DNA of 64,000 nucleotides, taken from NCBI GenBank assembly GCA_020350885.1, contig CP070727.1, forward strand, positions 344,813-408,812, given 5' to 3'. The notes beneath the pieces were generated by a model, which searched no databases, was not told the DNA's origin, and saw only the letters and a program-made list of their open reading frames with translations. This DNA comes from a bacterium (GTDB lineage Bacteria > Krumholzibacteriota > Krumholzibacteriia > Krumholzibacteriales > Krumholzibacteriaceae). The position numbers and the translations under genes are program-made. Shown piece by piece: positions 49,548-58,859 of this stretch (its first letter is position 1; every line of letters starts with the position of its first letter).

Positions 49548-49614
49548 CACCATGCCTCCTTCAAAGCTGAACCCTGAGATAAGTCGATTCTCGGGAACCT
49601 TTCGGCTCCACCTC

Positions 49615-49620
49615 ATTATA
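49615..49620 (-). promoter_or_regulatory. Candidate -10 element of the DUF4139 gene
   Basis: A perfect TATAAT on the minus strand lies 68 bp upstream of the start codon. No convincing -35 box is visible at 16-18 bp. Confidence 0.3.
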
Positions 49621-49674
49621 CAACGGGATGTCTCGGTGTGATGCGCGAAAGATGAGCCGCCCGGGGCAGCCTTA

Positions 49675-49698
49675 ATAAAAAAGGGGCTTTCCAGCCCC
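49675..49698 (-). terminator. Intrinsic terminator after tRNA-Leu
   Basis: Minus strand: GGGGCT-GGAA-AGCCCC stem-loop (49698-49683), then a run of T (49682-49677). It ends the long run from radC through secG and tRNA-Leu. Confidence 0.9.
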
Positions 49699-49710
49699 TC
49701 TGTATCGAAA

Positions 49711-49794
49711 TGCCGGGAGCGGGACTCGAACCCGCACAGGTTTTCACCCACTACCCCCTCAAAGTAGCGTGTCTACCAGTTCCACCATCCCGGC
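49711..49794 (-). tRNA. tRNA-Leu (anticodon GAG)
   Basis: Read on the minus strand, GCCGGGA starts the acceptor stem and pairs with TCCCGGC; the anticodon stem-loop CTACT-TTGAGGG-GGTAG gives anticodon GAG (codon CUC). A D-arm (GTGGAACTGGTAGACAC), a variable arm and the T-arm GCGGGTTCGAGTCCCGC follow. The gene is 84 nt; CCA is not encoded (the discriminator A is followed by TTTCG). It lies 24 bp after secG, the same linkage as secG-leuU in E. coli. Confidence 0.95.
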
Positions 49795-49818
49795 TAAACC
49801 CGGTATTCGAGATTCGAA

Positions 49819-50238
49819 TTATTGCTGTTCGGGCTTTCCGGTCTCCTGCTCTTGAGTCCCGGCAGCCTCCTCCTGACCCTCTTGTACGGGTTCGGGGACA
49901 TTCCCGAGGATATCGTTCACATTCTTCTGCTCCTCGGGTACGACCGTTCCCCATTGCTGCCGCTGGGCCGCCCTCCTGAGGGCGCTCTCCTGCTCCTGTC
50001 CACCCCTGCCGGCCGAGAGGAATGCCAGTGAGAGGGATGTAACCATAAAAAGAACAGCGAGATACGTCGTCGCCTTGCTCAAGAAGGTGGCGGTTTCCCG
50101 CCCACCGAAGACCGTCTGTCCTCCACCCCCCCCGAACGCACCCGAGAGCCCTCCTCCCTTGCTCGACTGCATGAGCACAACGACGATGAGGAGAAAACAG
50201 GTAATTACATGAATCGTTACAAATACATTAAATAGCAT
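49819..50238 (-). CDS. secG: SecG, preprotein translocase subunit
   Basis: About 139 residues with two helices (about 2-25 and 55-75). The Gly-rich loop between them, LMQSSKGGGLSGAFGGGGGQTVFG, is the SecG signature. The C-terminal 60 residues are a polar Glu/Gln-rich tail, longer than in E. coli. It assists SecYE in protein export. It follows tpiA and precedes tRNA-Leu. Confidence 0.93.
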   Translation of the reverse strand: MLFNVFVTIHVITCFLLIVVVLMQSSKGGGLSGAFGGGGGQTVFGGRETATFLSKATTYLAVLFMVTSLSLAFLSAGRGGQEQESALRRAAQRQQWGTVVPEEQKNVNDILGNVPEPVQEGQEEAAGTQEQETGKPEQQ

Positions 50239-50327
50239 TCCAATACCATCCTTCTACAAATGAGAAGTTTAATTTAAAAAACTGCCCCAGTCAAATGAAT
50301 TATACCGCCCGGGAGCCTTTCCGGCCC

Positions 50328-51086
50328 CTAGGGGGAAGGAAAGATGATACCGAGAAAAGTCGATGCGGTAAGTGAGGCGCCGCCGACGAGAACGCCATCG
50401 ATCTCCTCTTCGGCCATAAGCTCTGCAGCGTTACCGGGTTTTACACTCCCACCATACAGGATCACGGTTGACTCTGCTAGCTCGGGCGTGAAAAGATCCT
50501 CGAGAACCGTGCGAATCCCCGAATGCATCTCTGCCGCATCCTGTGGCGTGGCAGTCCTTCCGGTGCCGATCGCCCATACGGGTTCGTAGGCGACGACGGT
50601 TGTGGCGATCTCGTCCCGGGAAAGTCCCGCAAGCACCTCCTGGATCTGGGCTGCAACCACTGCGGCCGCATCTCCGGCCTCCCGCTGCTCGAGCACCTCA
50701 CCGACACAGAAGATCGGCACAAGGCCCGCCTTCAGGGCCGCCCGGAGCTTCTTCGCAAGCAGATCGCCTCGTTCCCCGAGAATGTGCCGTCTCTCCGAAT
50801 GACCGACCAGGACATAGGTGCAGCCGAGTGACTTCAGCATCCGTGCCGAGATCTCCCCGGTAAAAGCCCCTTCATCCTCGTAGTAGAGGTCCTGGCCGCC
50901 GGTCTTGACGATGCTGCCCCGGGTCACATCGGTCACGGCCGGTAGTGTTGTAAAGGGCGGAATAAGTACTACCTCGCTCGCAGGCTCGGTACCCTCGAGC
51001 CCCGCCAGAATCTCCCGTGCAAGACCCGCCCCCTCGGTATGATCCTTGTGCATCTTCCAGTTCCCGGCTACGATCGATCGCCTCAT
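50328..51086 (-). CDS. tpiA: Triosephosphate isomerase
   Basis: About 252 residues, the usual TIM-barrel length. Catalytic residues are visible: Lys in AGNWKMHK, His in VGHSERRH, and Glu in AYEPVWAIGTG; the phosphate loop ends YGGSVKPGN. The ATG at 51086 follows GAGAGG at 7 nt; a GC-rich in-frame extension to 51131 has no family match. It interconverts dihydroxyacetone phosphate and glyceraldehyde 3-phosphate in the glycolytic run here. Confidence 0.96.
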   Translation of the reverse strand: MRRSIVAGNWKMHKDHTEGAGLAREILAGLEGTEPASEVVLIPPFTTLPAVTDVTRGSIVKTGGQDLYYEDEGAFTGEISARMLKSLGCTYVLVGHSERRHILGERGDLLAKKLRAALKAGLVPIFCVGEVLEQREAGDAAAVVAAQIQEVLAGLSRDEIATTVVAYEPVWAIGTGRTATPQDAAEMHSGIRTVLEDLFTPELAESTVILYGGSVKPGNAAELMAEEEIDGVLVGGASLTASTFLGIIFPSP

Positions 51087-51153
51087 TGCAGGACCTCTCT
51101 GTAATAAACCACCAATAATCCAGTTACTCAAACTGTAACGGGAATTCGAGCCA

Positions 51154-52362
51154 TCAGCCGCTATCGTTCAGCACCTCGACGCCGGGGAGCTTCTTGCCCT
51201 CGAGAAGCTCGAGGGATGCGCCCCCGCCGGTCGAGACATGTGTCACCTTGTCGGCCAGATGAAGCTGGTTCAGGGCGGCGACACTGTCACCTCCGCCGAC
51301 GACCGTCATTACACCCTCTTCGGTGATATCGGCGATCACCTTGGCGATCTTCCTCGTGCCGCCCGCATAGTTCGGCATCTCGAATATGCCCATGGGGCCG
51401 TTCCAGAAGACCGTTCTCGCACGCACGAGCTCTTCCTTGAAGACCTCGATGGTCTTCTCACCTATATCGACCCCTATCCAGTCCTCCGGGATGTCGCCGG
51501 TGGAGACGGTCTTGTGTGGAACATCGTTGTCGGCCTCACTGGCTACGATACAGTCCACCGGGAGGAAGATCTGGCGTTCTTTGCCGCTGCCCGCCTTCTC
51601 CATCAGCTCCCTGCAGAGCGGGATGTACTCCTCGTCAACGAGGGATCTCCCTACCTCGAGCCCGACCGCCTTGAAGAAGGTATAGGCCATTCCCCCGCCG
51701 ATGACGATACGGTCGACCCGATCGAGGAGATTCTTCACGAGGCCGATCTTACCCGAGACCTTCGCTCCACCCAGAACCGCCACGAACGGGCGCTCCGGCT
51801 CTGCGAGCAGCCCCTCGAGCACCTCGAGCTCACGCTCCATGAGAAAACCCGCAACACGATCGTCGAATAGGTGTGCCACACCTTCCGTCGAGGCGTGCGC
51901 CCTGTGGGCCGTACCGAATGCATCGTTGGAGAAGCAGTCGCCGAGGCGCGCGAGCTGGCGGGCGAATACCTGGTCGTTTTTCGTCTCACCCTCGTAGAAC
52001 CTCACGTTTTCGAGCAGCAGTACCTCGCCGGGCGCCAGGGAAGCGGCCTTCTTCTCTACCTCTTCTCCGATACACGCCTCGATGAACCTGACCGGGTGGG
52101 AGATCAGTTCGCCGAGCCGATAGGCCACGACCTTCAGACTCAAGGCAGGATCAACAGCGCCCTTTGGTCTTCCGAGATGCGACATGAGGATGACCGACGC
52201 CCCCTTCTTCGCTGCGAAGTCGATGCTCTCGAGGGCGGCCCTGATCCTTGTATCATCGGCGATATCCCCGTCCTTTGTAAGGGGCACGTTGAAATCGACG
52301 CGCATCAGTATCTTCCGGCCGGCGATCTCTATATCCCTGAGCGTCTTCTTTCTCAAGGCCAT
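51154..52362 (-). CDS. pgk: Phosphoglycerate kinase
   Basis: About 402 residues, two-domain kinase: N-terminal [10 protein letters not shown] and SHLGRPKG, then [21 protein letters not shown], and the C-terminal nucleotide site [13 protein letters not shown], ending [15 protein letters not shown]. It makes ATP from 1,3-bisphosphoglycerate. The ATG at 52362 is only 2 nt from AGGAGG; a TTG two codons in (52356) is better spaced, so the true start could be there. Confidence 0.96.
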   Translation of the reverse strand: MALRKKTLRDIEIAGRKILMRVDFNVPLTKDGDIADDTRIRAALESIDFAAKKGASVILMSHLGRPKGAVDPALSLKVVAYRLGELISHPVRFIEACIGEEVEKKAASLAPGEVLLLENVRFYEGETKNDQVFARQLARLGDCFSNDAFGTAHRAHASTEGVAHLFDDRVAGFLMERELEVLEGLLAEPERPFVAVLGGAKVSGKIGLVKNLLDRVDRIVIGGGMAYTFFKAVGLEVGRSLVDEEYIPLCRELMEKAGSGKERQIFLPVDCIVASEADNDVPHKTVSTGDIPEDWIGVDIGEKTIEVFKEELVRARTVFWNGPMGIFEMPNYAGGTRKIAKVIADITEEGVMTVVGGGDSVAALNQLHLADKVTHVSTGGGASLELLEGKKLPGVEVLNDSG

Positions 52363-52389
52363 ATCCTCCTGTCTTCTTTCACAACCGCA

Positions 52390-53391
52390 TCAGCTGGCGA
52401 TCTTCTTCAATAGATCTACCATCCTCAACGCATAGGCGTACTCGTTATCGTACCAGGCAAGGACCTTAAAGACCCGCGGTGCTATCTGCATCGTCGAGAG
52501 GCTGTCGAAGACCGATGAATGCGTATTCCCGACGATATCGATTGAGACGATCGGATCCTTGCAGTATTCCACGATGCCATTCATCGATGTCTTGGCCGCC
52601 TTGCTGACGGCTGCGTTTACCGCCTCGACGGTCGCGCTCTTCTTGAGGTTCACGACGAGGTCGACGAGGGAACCGTTGGCGACGGGCACACGGACCGCAA
52701 GACCGTTCAACTTTCCCGCGAGTTCCGGCATCACGACGCCGACCGCCTTGGCGGCCCCCGTGGTCGTCGGAATCATCGATACGGCGGCGGCGCGGGCCCT
52801 GCGCAGGTCCTTGTGCGGGAAATCGAGAATCCGCTGGTCGTTTGTATAGGCATGAATGGTTGTCATGAGCCCGTTGACGATGCCGAACGAGTCATGCAGG
52901 ATCTTGGCGATCGGAGCGAGGCAGTTCGTCGTGCACGACGCATTCGAGATGATGTGATGCTTCTTCTTCCTGTACAGACCGTCGTTTACTCCCATTACGA
53001 TCATGATATCCGGATCCGGGGATGGAGCCGATATGATAACCTTCTTTGCCCCGGCCGCCAGGTGCTTGGCCGCATCGACGTGTTTTCTGAAAACTCCGGT
53101 CGATTCGATGACGAAATCCACGCCGAGCTTTTTCCACGGCAGAGCGGCACAGTCCCGCTCCGAGAAGACCTTGATCTTCCTCGCACCCACAACTAACGAA
53201 CCATCCTTCCCTACAGTGACCTTCCCGGGGAAGACACCGTGCACGGAATCATATTTGAACAGGTGCGCCATCGTTGCCGCATCGGTCAGATCGTTCATCG
53301 CGACGATATTGATACGCTTATCGTTGATCGCATGTCGAAGAACGAGTCTCCCGATACGCCCGAAACCGTTGATGCCTAACTGTATCGCCAT
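52390..53391 (-). CDS. gap: Glyceraldehyde-3-phosphate dehydrogenase
   Basis: About 333 residues. NAD-binding NGFGRIGRLVLR, the catalytic Cys in SNASCTTNCLAPI, the His site in TTIHAYTNDQ, and the C-terminal WYDNEYAYALRMVDL. The residue after the second strand is Asn-Asp (MNDLTD), which favours NAD+. Located between fba and pgk. Confidence 0.96.
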   Translation of the reverse strand: MAIQLGINGFGRIGRLVLRHAINDKRINIVAMNDLTDAATMAHLFKYDSVHGVFPGKVTVGKDGSLVVGARKIKVFSERDCAALPWKKLGVDFVIESTGVFRKHVDAAKHLAAGAKKVIISAPSPDPDIMIVMGVNDGLYRKKKHHIISNASCTTNCLAPIAKILHDSFGIVNGLMTTIHAYTNDQRILDFPHKDLRRARAAAVSMIPTTTGAAKAVGVVMPELAGKLNGLAVRVPVANGSLVDLVVNLKKSATVEAVNAAVSKAAKTSMNGIVEYCKDPIVSIDIVGNTHSSVFDSLSTMQIAPRVFKVLAWYDNEYAYALRMVDLLKKIAS

Positions 53392-53429
53392 CTCCTCCTC
53401 CTTGTCACAGAGAGATTCCTGGCAACCGA

Positions 53430-54350
53430 TTATCCCTTCCCCGCACTTCCGAACAGCTTTATCTTCGCTCGCACGACCTTCGCCACCGCCTCCCGCCCGG
53501 ACCCAAGGTACGAGCGGGGATCGATGCCTTCCGGCTTCTCGCTGAGACTCTGCCTGACGGCGGCAAGAAAGGCAATCCGCATGTCTGTATCGATATTTAC
53601 CTTACAGATACCGAGCCGAACCGCCCGGACGACCGCATCATCCGGAACGCCCTTGGTGCCCGCAAGCTTAGCGCCGAACTCGTTCGCCAGCGCTACATGC
53701 GTCTGATTGACCCCGGAGGCGCCATGAAGGACGAGCGGTATCGATATCCCTCCGGCGATCTCCTCGATCCGATCGAAGGCGAGCCGCGGTTCCCCCTTGA
53801 ACTTGTATGCCCCATGGGATGTGCCGACCGCAATGGCGAGCGAGTCCACACCGGTCCGTTCGACAAATTCCACGGCCTCCACCGGATCCGTAAGAAGGGC
53901 ATCGCGCTCCTCCACGGAGATGTTGTCCTCGATACCGGCGAGGCGTCCGAGTTCCCCCTCGACCGATACACCCTTCGGTTTCGCCCTCTCGACAACCTCC
54001 CTTGTGACGGCGATATTCTCTTCGAAGGGAAGGTGGGAACCGTCGATCATGACCGAGGTGAATCCCCCGCCGATGCAGCGATCGATTACGGCCATATCCC
54101 TGCCGTGATCGAGGTGCAGGGAGAGTGGAATGGACCGTTCACGGGCCGCCAACCGCACGAGATCCACGATATAATCGAACCCCGCGTACTTGATGGCCCC
54201 TTCGGAAACTGCAATGATAACCGGACTCCTGAGCTCTTCGGCGGCGGTCGTGATCGCCTGGACGAACTCCATGTTGTTGACGTTGAAGGCACCGACTGCA
54301 TACACGCCCGCCTTCGCCGCATCGAGAAGTTCCTTGTTGGTAACCAGCAA
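53430..54350 (-). CDS. fba: Class II fructose-bisphosphate aldolase
   Basis: About 306 residues, the usual class II length when the TTG at 54350 is taken as start (GGAG lies 5 nt upstream; family members begin LVTNKEL-like). An open frame to 54518 adds residues without family match. Zinc and substrate motifs: HLDHGRD, FTSVMIDGSHLPFEENI, EGELG, GTSHGAYKFKG, VLHGASG and KVNIDTD. It cleaves FBP in glycolysis; the reverse gluconeogenic step can also be done by the enzyme at 22520. Confidence 0.93.
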   Translation of the reverse strand: MLVTNKELLDAAKAGVYAVGAFNVNNMEFVQAITTAAEELRSPVIIAVSEGAIKYAGFDYIVDLVRLAARERSIPLSLHLDHGRDMAVIDRCIGGGFTSVMIDGSHLPFEENIAVTREVVERAKPKGVSVEGELGRLAGIEDNISVEERDALLTDPVEAVEFVERTGVDSLAIAVGTSHGAYKFKGEPRLAFDRIEEIAGGISIPLVLHGASGVNQTHVALANEFGAKLAGTKGVPDDAVVRAVRLGICKVNIDTDMRIAFLAAVRQSLSEKPEGIDPRSYLGSGREAVAKVVRAKIKLFGSAGKG

Positions 54351-54429
54351 CCCAGCTCCTATCGTGCAAAAGTCCGATTCCTCGATATCAAGAACCATAT
54401 ATTTACCAAAAACCGGGCCCATGTCAAGT

Positions 54430-55314
54430 TTACAATCTACAAGCCCTTCGGCGGCTTCTCGCCTGAAGATCCCGGGCGCTGCCAGCGGCCAGCACCACCA
54501 CTGACGATGGACGGGCACCGTTGAGTGCCTGAATGCATGCCCCGATCGTATTGCCTGTGGTTACGATATCATCGACCAGAACGAGATCCCTTCCCTCGAG
54601 CGGTCCGGGGAAATCGAGCCCGAACGCCCCGCTGACGTTCTCGACTCTTCGTGATGTCTCGAGCTTCGATTGGGGCTTAGTTCTTCTGACCCGCCTGAGT
54701 GTATCGCTCTCGACCGACAGACCGAGTGCGGCCGCGACCTCCCGGGCGAGAAGCGCAGCCTGATTGAATCCTCGCTTGCGCTGCCTTGACGGATGGAGGG
54801 GAACGGGGACCAACAGGGCCTTGGATCGCCGCGGGCGCACACACCGAGTCAGGTGTCGGGCGAGGCTTTGAGCCATCCACCAGCCGAGTGACGGAACGGC
54901 CGTCTTCCCACCGGAGAACTTGAGAAACCTGATGAGTGCAAGAAGCTGGTCGTTGAGCACGAATGGGGTTACGAGAGGAATATCCAGCCGGTCGCTTGTA
55001 CCTCCGCCATCGGACGGTCGTTTTGCGCTTTGTAGAGCCTGGATTGGTGTTCCGGCCGTATCCGCAAAGGCGGCCGTGCCTCCCGATGGTTCGAGTGTCA
55101 GCCAGCAGGAGGGGCAGAGCACCCTCGCCGGGATCATGATACCGCCGAGGAGGGGCAGCACAAAATCACGCTCGAAGAATGCAAGGGTCTCCGGTGGCCA
55201 CCCGGGCGGAAGTGCAACCGGCACAGGCGGTAGCCGTTCGATTTCCGTTTCACAGACAACACAGAGGGAGGAGGCGAATTGATCGATGAGAGCGGAAACA
55301 AACCCACGAACCAC
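54430..55314 (-). CDS. ComF-family phosphoribosyltransferase-like protein
   Basis: About 294 residues. N-terminal zinc ribbon (CVVC...CPSC, about 18-70) and C-terminal PRTase fold with the PRPP-loop VLVDDIVTTGNTIG (about 245-258) and VPVPLHPSRQRKRGFNQA, the ComF signature. ComF is needed for DNA uptake in competent bacteria, where it may act with a helicase; no other com genes are near. The start is GTG at 55314. Confidence 0.9.
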   Translation of the reverse strand: MVRGFVSALIDQFASSLCVVCETEIERLPPVPVALPPGWPPETLAFFERDFVLPLLGGIMIPARVLCPSCWLTLEPSGGTAAFADTAGTPIQALQSAKRPSDGGGTSDRLDIPLVTPFVLNDQLLALIRFLKFSGGKTAVPSLGWWMAQSLARHLTRCVRPRRSKALLVPVPLHPSRQRKRGFNQAALLAREVAAALGLSVESDTLRRVRRTKPQSKLETSRRVENVSGAFGLDFPGPLEGRDLVLVDDIVTTGNTIGACIQALNGARPSSVVVLAAGSARDLQARSRRRACRL

Positions 55315-55399
55315 AACCCCACAACCCCTCTCCGATACATCGACTTACCGGCCGCTTCGGCCGGTGGAGTGCCGGGCTCGGCCGGCATATGATCCCGAC

Positions 55400-56194
55400 T
55401 CACATATCCGCCCGGCCGGGCTTGTTCCCGGGGAGCCGGGGGAGCACGACGAGCAGAAGGACTCCTGCGAGAACAAGAGCCAGGCTCGTGACCTGGCTCA
55501 CCGTGATGAAATCTCCGACCATCGAAGTGCTCTCGTAGAACCTGAAGAAGTCGACGATGAATCTGGCGATCCCGTACAGGATGCAAAGCAATGAAAAGGT
55601 GAATCCATCGAATCTGTTCCATCTATCCAGGACCATAAGCAGGCCGAATATCACGAGCCCGTAAAAGGAGGAGTAGAGCTGCGTGGGATGAATGTGCGTA
55701 TCACTGAAGGTATAACCGGCCGGTGAATGATTCGGGAATACCAACCCGAGGACACACTCCGTCGGTCGCCCGAAGCAGCATCCACTGAGAAAACAACCGA
55801 CACGCGTGAGAAAAACACCGAGCGCGATGGATGGGGCGCAGATATCGGCCACGCGGAAAAAGGGGATCCGTTTCCTTCTGACGAAGACGACGGCACAGAT
55901 GATGGCCAGCACGAGTCCGCCGTAATAGGTGGCCCCGCCCTGCCAGAGTGCTACGATATCCAAAAGACTGTGATAGTGATCCCGGTGCGTGATGATATAG
56001 AGGCCGCGGGAGCCTATCACCGATGCTATGACGAGGATGATGCAGAGATCGAAGAGGATCTCCTTTTCGATTCCCCGCCGTTCGGCGCGCCGGGAGGCCA
56101 ACAGGATACCGATGAAAAAACTCAGGGCAAGCATGAGGCCATACGAGTAAACCCTCAGTTTGCCGAGCTCGACTAAAACGGGATGCACTTCCAC
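55400..56194 (-). CDS. lgt: Lgt, prolipoprotein diacylglyceryl transferase
   Basis: About 264 residues, seven hydrophobic segments. Transfers diacylglycerol from phosphatidylglycerol to the lipobox Cys. Signatures: YSYGLMLALSFFIGILLASRRA, the His loop RDHYH, GGATYYGGL, GCFLSGCCFGRPTE, and HPTQLYSSFYGL with RFIVDFFR. It processes the Pal, CpoB-like and OppA-like lipoproteins in this window. Confidence 0.95.
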   Translation of the reverse strand: MEVHPVLVELGKLRVYSYGLMLALSFFIGILLASRRAERRGIEKEILFDLCIILVIASVIGSRGLYIITHRDHYHSLLDIVALWQGGATYYGGLVLAIICAVVFVRRKRIPFFRVADICAPSIALGVFLTRVGCFLSGCCFGRPTECVLGLVFPNHSPAGYTFSDTHIHPTQLYSSFYGLVIFGLLMVLDRWNRFDGFTFSLLCILYGIARFIVDFFRFYESTSMVGDFITVSQVTSLALVLAGVLLLVVLPRLPGNKPGRADM

Positions 56195-56198
56195 CTCC

Positions 56199-57527
56199 TT
56201 ATGTTCCGCTGATACTCATGCCGTCGATCCGGATGGCCGGCGATCCGTACGGTCCGATAAAGATCGAGTCCTTTCCCACTTCCCGGATCCCTGCGAGCAG
56301 ATCGAGCACATTACCGCTCATCATCATCTCACTGATCGGCACCCTGTCTCCCCCGGAACGGACATGGTAGCCGCTGATCCCAACCGAGAAATCACCGGAT
56401 ATGTGATCGGCGGTATGCATCCCCATGACATCCAGCACGTATATTCCCGGGATTAGATCGTCGACCATCTCGGCTGTGCTCCGCGCACCCGGAAGCAGGA
56501 AGAGGTTCGTGGGACCCGGCTCGGGAAGATCCTTGAAGGTGGCCCTCACGGCGTTGGCGGCAACCGGAACACCGAGCTTCCTGGCCGAGAACGCGTTATG
56601 GAGATATCCCCGCAGCGAGCCTGATTCTACGACAACGCGGCGCTCGGTCGGCGCTCCCTCGCCGTCGAACGCCGCATTATTACAACCCGCCTCGAGAAAT
56701 GGGTCATCGATAACGGTAACGTACTCCGGTGCAATCTGCGATCCCTTCCTTCCGGCGAGCACGGATGCGCCTTTTACGACCATCTCACCGGAGAGGGCCC
56801 GCTTGAGCAATCCCAGGAAACTGGTCACCGCACTACCATCGAGAACCACCGGGTACCGTCTCGTCTCGATCCTCCTGCTGCCAACCAGTCCGACGGCACG
56901 TGCTGCGGCTTCGCGGCCGGTCGATGCGAAATCGAGATCCCCGCAGTCGAGCCCCTGGGCATGAAACCAGCCGCTCCTGATCTCATCCCCCTGTTTCGCA
57001 ATGGCCTGAATGGAGCAGGAGCAGAATCCTCGCTCCTCGGTCCGAAAGAATCCCCGCGTGCTCGCAACGAAAACCTCGCCGACGGATTCGGTGTAGCTGG
57101 CCCCCTCCGTATTGACGATCCGTGGATCGTGTGACAGGCATGCCTCCTCCATGGTTCGTACGCCTGCAATCTTTACCTGGTTCCCCCCGGCCGAAGGAAG
57201 CTTCGGATAGAGGCCCTCACGTATCGACTCTTTGCGATACGGTGCCAGTATATCCACATCAACCGGAGTGCTGTTGGAGGCGCACTCCAGAGCCTTCTGA
57301 AAGGCTGCACTCAAGCCGTCGGGTGAAAGATCGCTCGTAGAGACATGGCCTACACGTCCCTCATGTACGAGGCGGATTGCGATCCCGGCGTCCCGGCTGC
57401 TCTCGATGGACTCGATCTTCCGGCGGTGCATCTCCACCCTGTATCTACGCACCCGCTCTCCGTACACCTCGCATTCACACTTCCCGACGGAAGCGAAATC
57501 CAGTATGCTGTTGATACTCGATTCCAC
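56199..57527 (-). CDS. TldD/PmbA-family metalloprotease subunit (PmbA/TldE-like)
   Basis: About 442 residues, TldD/TldE fold: an N-terminal domain with ESIESSRDAGIAIRLVHEGRVGH and a C-terminal beta domain (SVLAGRKGSQIAPEYVTVIDDP, YLHNAFSARKLGV, FSVGISGYHVRSG). The HExxxH of catalytic TldD is not present, so this is the PmbA/TldE type, normally paired with a TldD. Their known roles are microcin maturation and peptide removal. No TldD gene is adjacent. Confidence 0.9.
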   Translation of the reverse strand: MESSINSILDFASVGKCECEVYGERVRRYRVEMHRRKIESIESSRDAGIAIRLVHEGRVGHVSTSDLSPDGLSAAFQKALECASNSTPVDVDILAPYRKESIREGLYPKLPSAGGNQVKIAGVRTMEEACLSHDPRIVNTEGASYTESVGEVFVASTRGFFRTEERGFCSCSIQAIAKQGDEIRSGWFHAQGLDCGDLDFASTGREAAARAVGLVGSRRIETRRYPVVLDGSAVTSFLGLLKRALSGEMVVKGASVLAGRKGSQIAPEYVTVIDDPFLEAGCNNAAFDGEGAPTERRVVVESGSLRGYLHNAFSARKLGVPVAANAVRATFKDLPEPGPTNLFLLPGARSTAEMVDDLIPGIYVLDVMGMHTADHISGDFSVGISGYHVRSGGDRVPISEMMMSGNVLDLLAGIREVGKDSIFIGPYGSPAIRIDGMSISGT

Positions 57528-57537
57528 CGTTACCCAC

Positions 57538-58806
57538 CTAGTATTCGTAAAAACGTGCGCTGAAGTTCAGCAGGGTACCGGCCATAAAACAGCTTATGAC
57601 CATCGAGCTGCCGCCGTGGCTAAGGAAGGGAAGCGGCAGGCCCGTCACCGGTGCCAGGCCGATCGTCATCCCGATATTGACAATGACGTGAAATGCGAAG
57701 TAGGCACAGACGCCGACGGCGGCGATCGATGCGAACCGGTTCTTCACGTTGATCGCCAAATAGAGCCCGCGGACGATCATGACGGCAAAGAGGAGGAGCA
57801 CGACAACGGCACCTATATACCCCAGCTCCTCCGAGAGAACGGAGTAGATGAAATCGGAGTGTTTCTCCGGCAGAAAGGCTAGAAGCTTCTGCGTTCCGTG
57901 AAGATACCCCTTCCCGATAAAGCCCCCCGAGCCGATGGCCACCTTTGACTGGTACACCTGCCAGCCCGTTCCCAGGATATCAGACTCCGGACGCAGAAAG
58001 GCAAGGATCCGTTTCTGCTGGTAGAGCTGCAACCTGTTCCAGAGGTTAGGCACGATCAGCATGACACCGAGATTCAGTCCCACCAGCAAGACACCCTGCA
58101 CGATATCACGCCGTCGGCGGTAGGCGAGGATGAGGATGACGAGCAGAAAGATCAGGAGTGGATAGGGATAGGTGCCCCGTCCGAGCGTGCGTTCACTGTA
58201 AATCGTAAGGAAGGCACTTATAAGCGGTGTGATAAAGAGAACGAGGATATTCTCATTGAGCCCCCGCCAGTAAAGGATCGTAAAGAGAAGGGCGGGAAAG
58301 ACGAGGGAGGTCCCGAGATCCGGCTGCTTCACCACGAGGAGAAAGGGTATCGTAACAATCAGGAAGGAGAGGGCGAGCACCCTGAGTTTGTTCGGATCGT
58401 TCCGCTTCTCGGCGAGCACGCGCGCCAGGAGGAAGATCACGGCGACCTTCATGAACTCACTGGGCTGAAACCGGAAACCGCCAAGCACAATCCAGCGGCT
58501 CGCCTTCTGCGAGGGCTCGAGAACGAGGACGACAATGAGAAGTCCCACACCTGCAAGGTAGAGAAGAACCGCCAAGCTCTCGTAGTACCTGAATGGAACG
58601 ATGGTTGCGAAGATCAGAACGCCGATCCCGATCAGGAACCAGATGACCTGACGGTGGAAGAATGAGCTCTCACCGGATTGAAACGTCCTACCCAGATCAT
58701 CGGGTACGTGACCGATGGAGTAGAGGGTCAGCAGTCCGAACCCGATGAGCAACAGGACCGGCAAGAGGATCAACCAGTCGAGGTTATGTAAGAATCTATC
58801 TCCCAC
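57538..58806 (-). CDS. rodA: RodA, SEDS peptidoglycan glycosyltransferase
   Basis: About 422 residues, roughly ten hydrophobic segments. Family signatures: LDWLILLPVLLLIGFGLLTLYSI near the start, FQPSEFMKVAVIFLLARV, KQPDLGTSLVFPALL, the catalytic-region KVAIGSGGFIGKGYLHGTQ, FLPEKHSDFIYSVLSEELG, and LPLPFLSHGGSSM. Polymerises lipid II during rod elongation together with PBP2, encoded just upstream. Confidence 0.96.
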   Translation of the reverse strand: MGDRFLHNLDWLILLPVLLLIGFGLLTLYSIGHVPDDLGRTFQSGESSFFHRQVIWFLIGIGVLIFATIVPFRYYESLAVLLYLAGVGLLIVVLVLEPSQKASRWIVLGGFRFQPSEFMKVAVIFLLARVLAEKRNDPNKLRVLALSFLIVTIPFLLVVKQPDLGTSLVFPALLFTILYWRGLNENILVLFITPLISAFLTIYSERTLGRGTYPYPLLIFLLVILILAYRRRRDIVQGVLLVGLNLGVMLIVPNLWNRLQLYQQKRILAFLRPESDILGTGWQVYQSKVAIGSGGFIGKGYLHGTQKLLAFLPEKHSDFIYSVLSEELGYIGAVVVLLLFAVMIVRGLYLAINVKNRFASIAAVGVCAYFAFHVIVNIGMTIGLAPVTGLPLPFLSHGGSSMVISCFMAGTLLNFSARFYEY

Positions 58807-58859
58807 TGCTCTCCCTTATTACCCGCCGCTGTCCGATCGCCGGGACACGGCGGGTTCCC

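Noticed and set aside
49548-49751. In-frame extension of the DUF4139 gene
   Set aside because: It crosses the terminator and tRNA-Leu; the signal peptide and ribosome site place the start at 49547.
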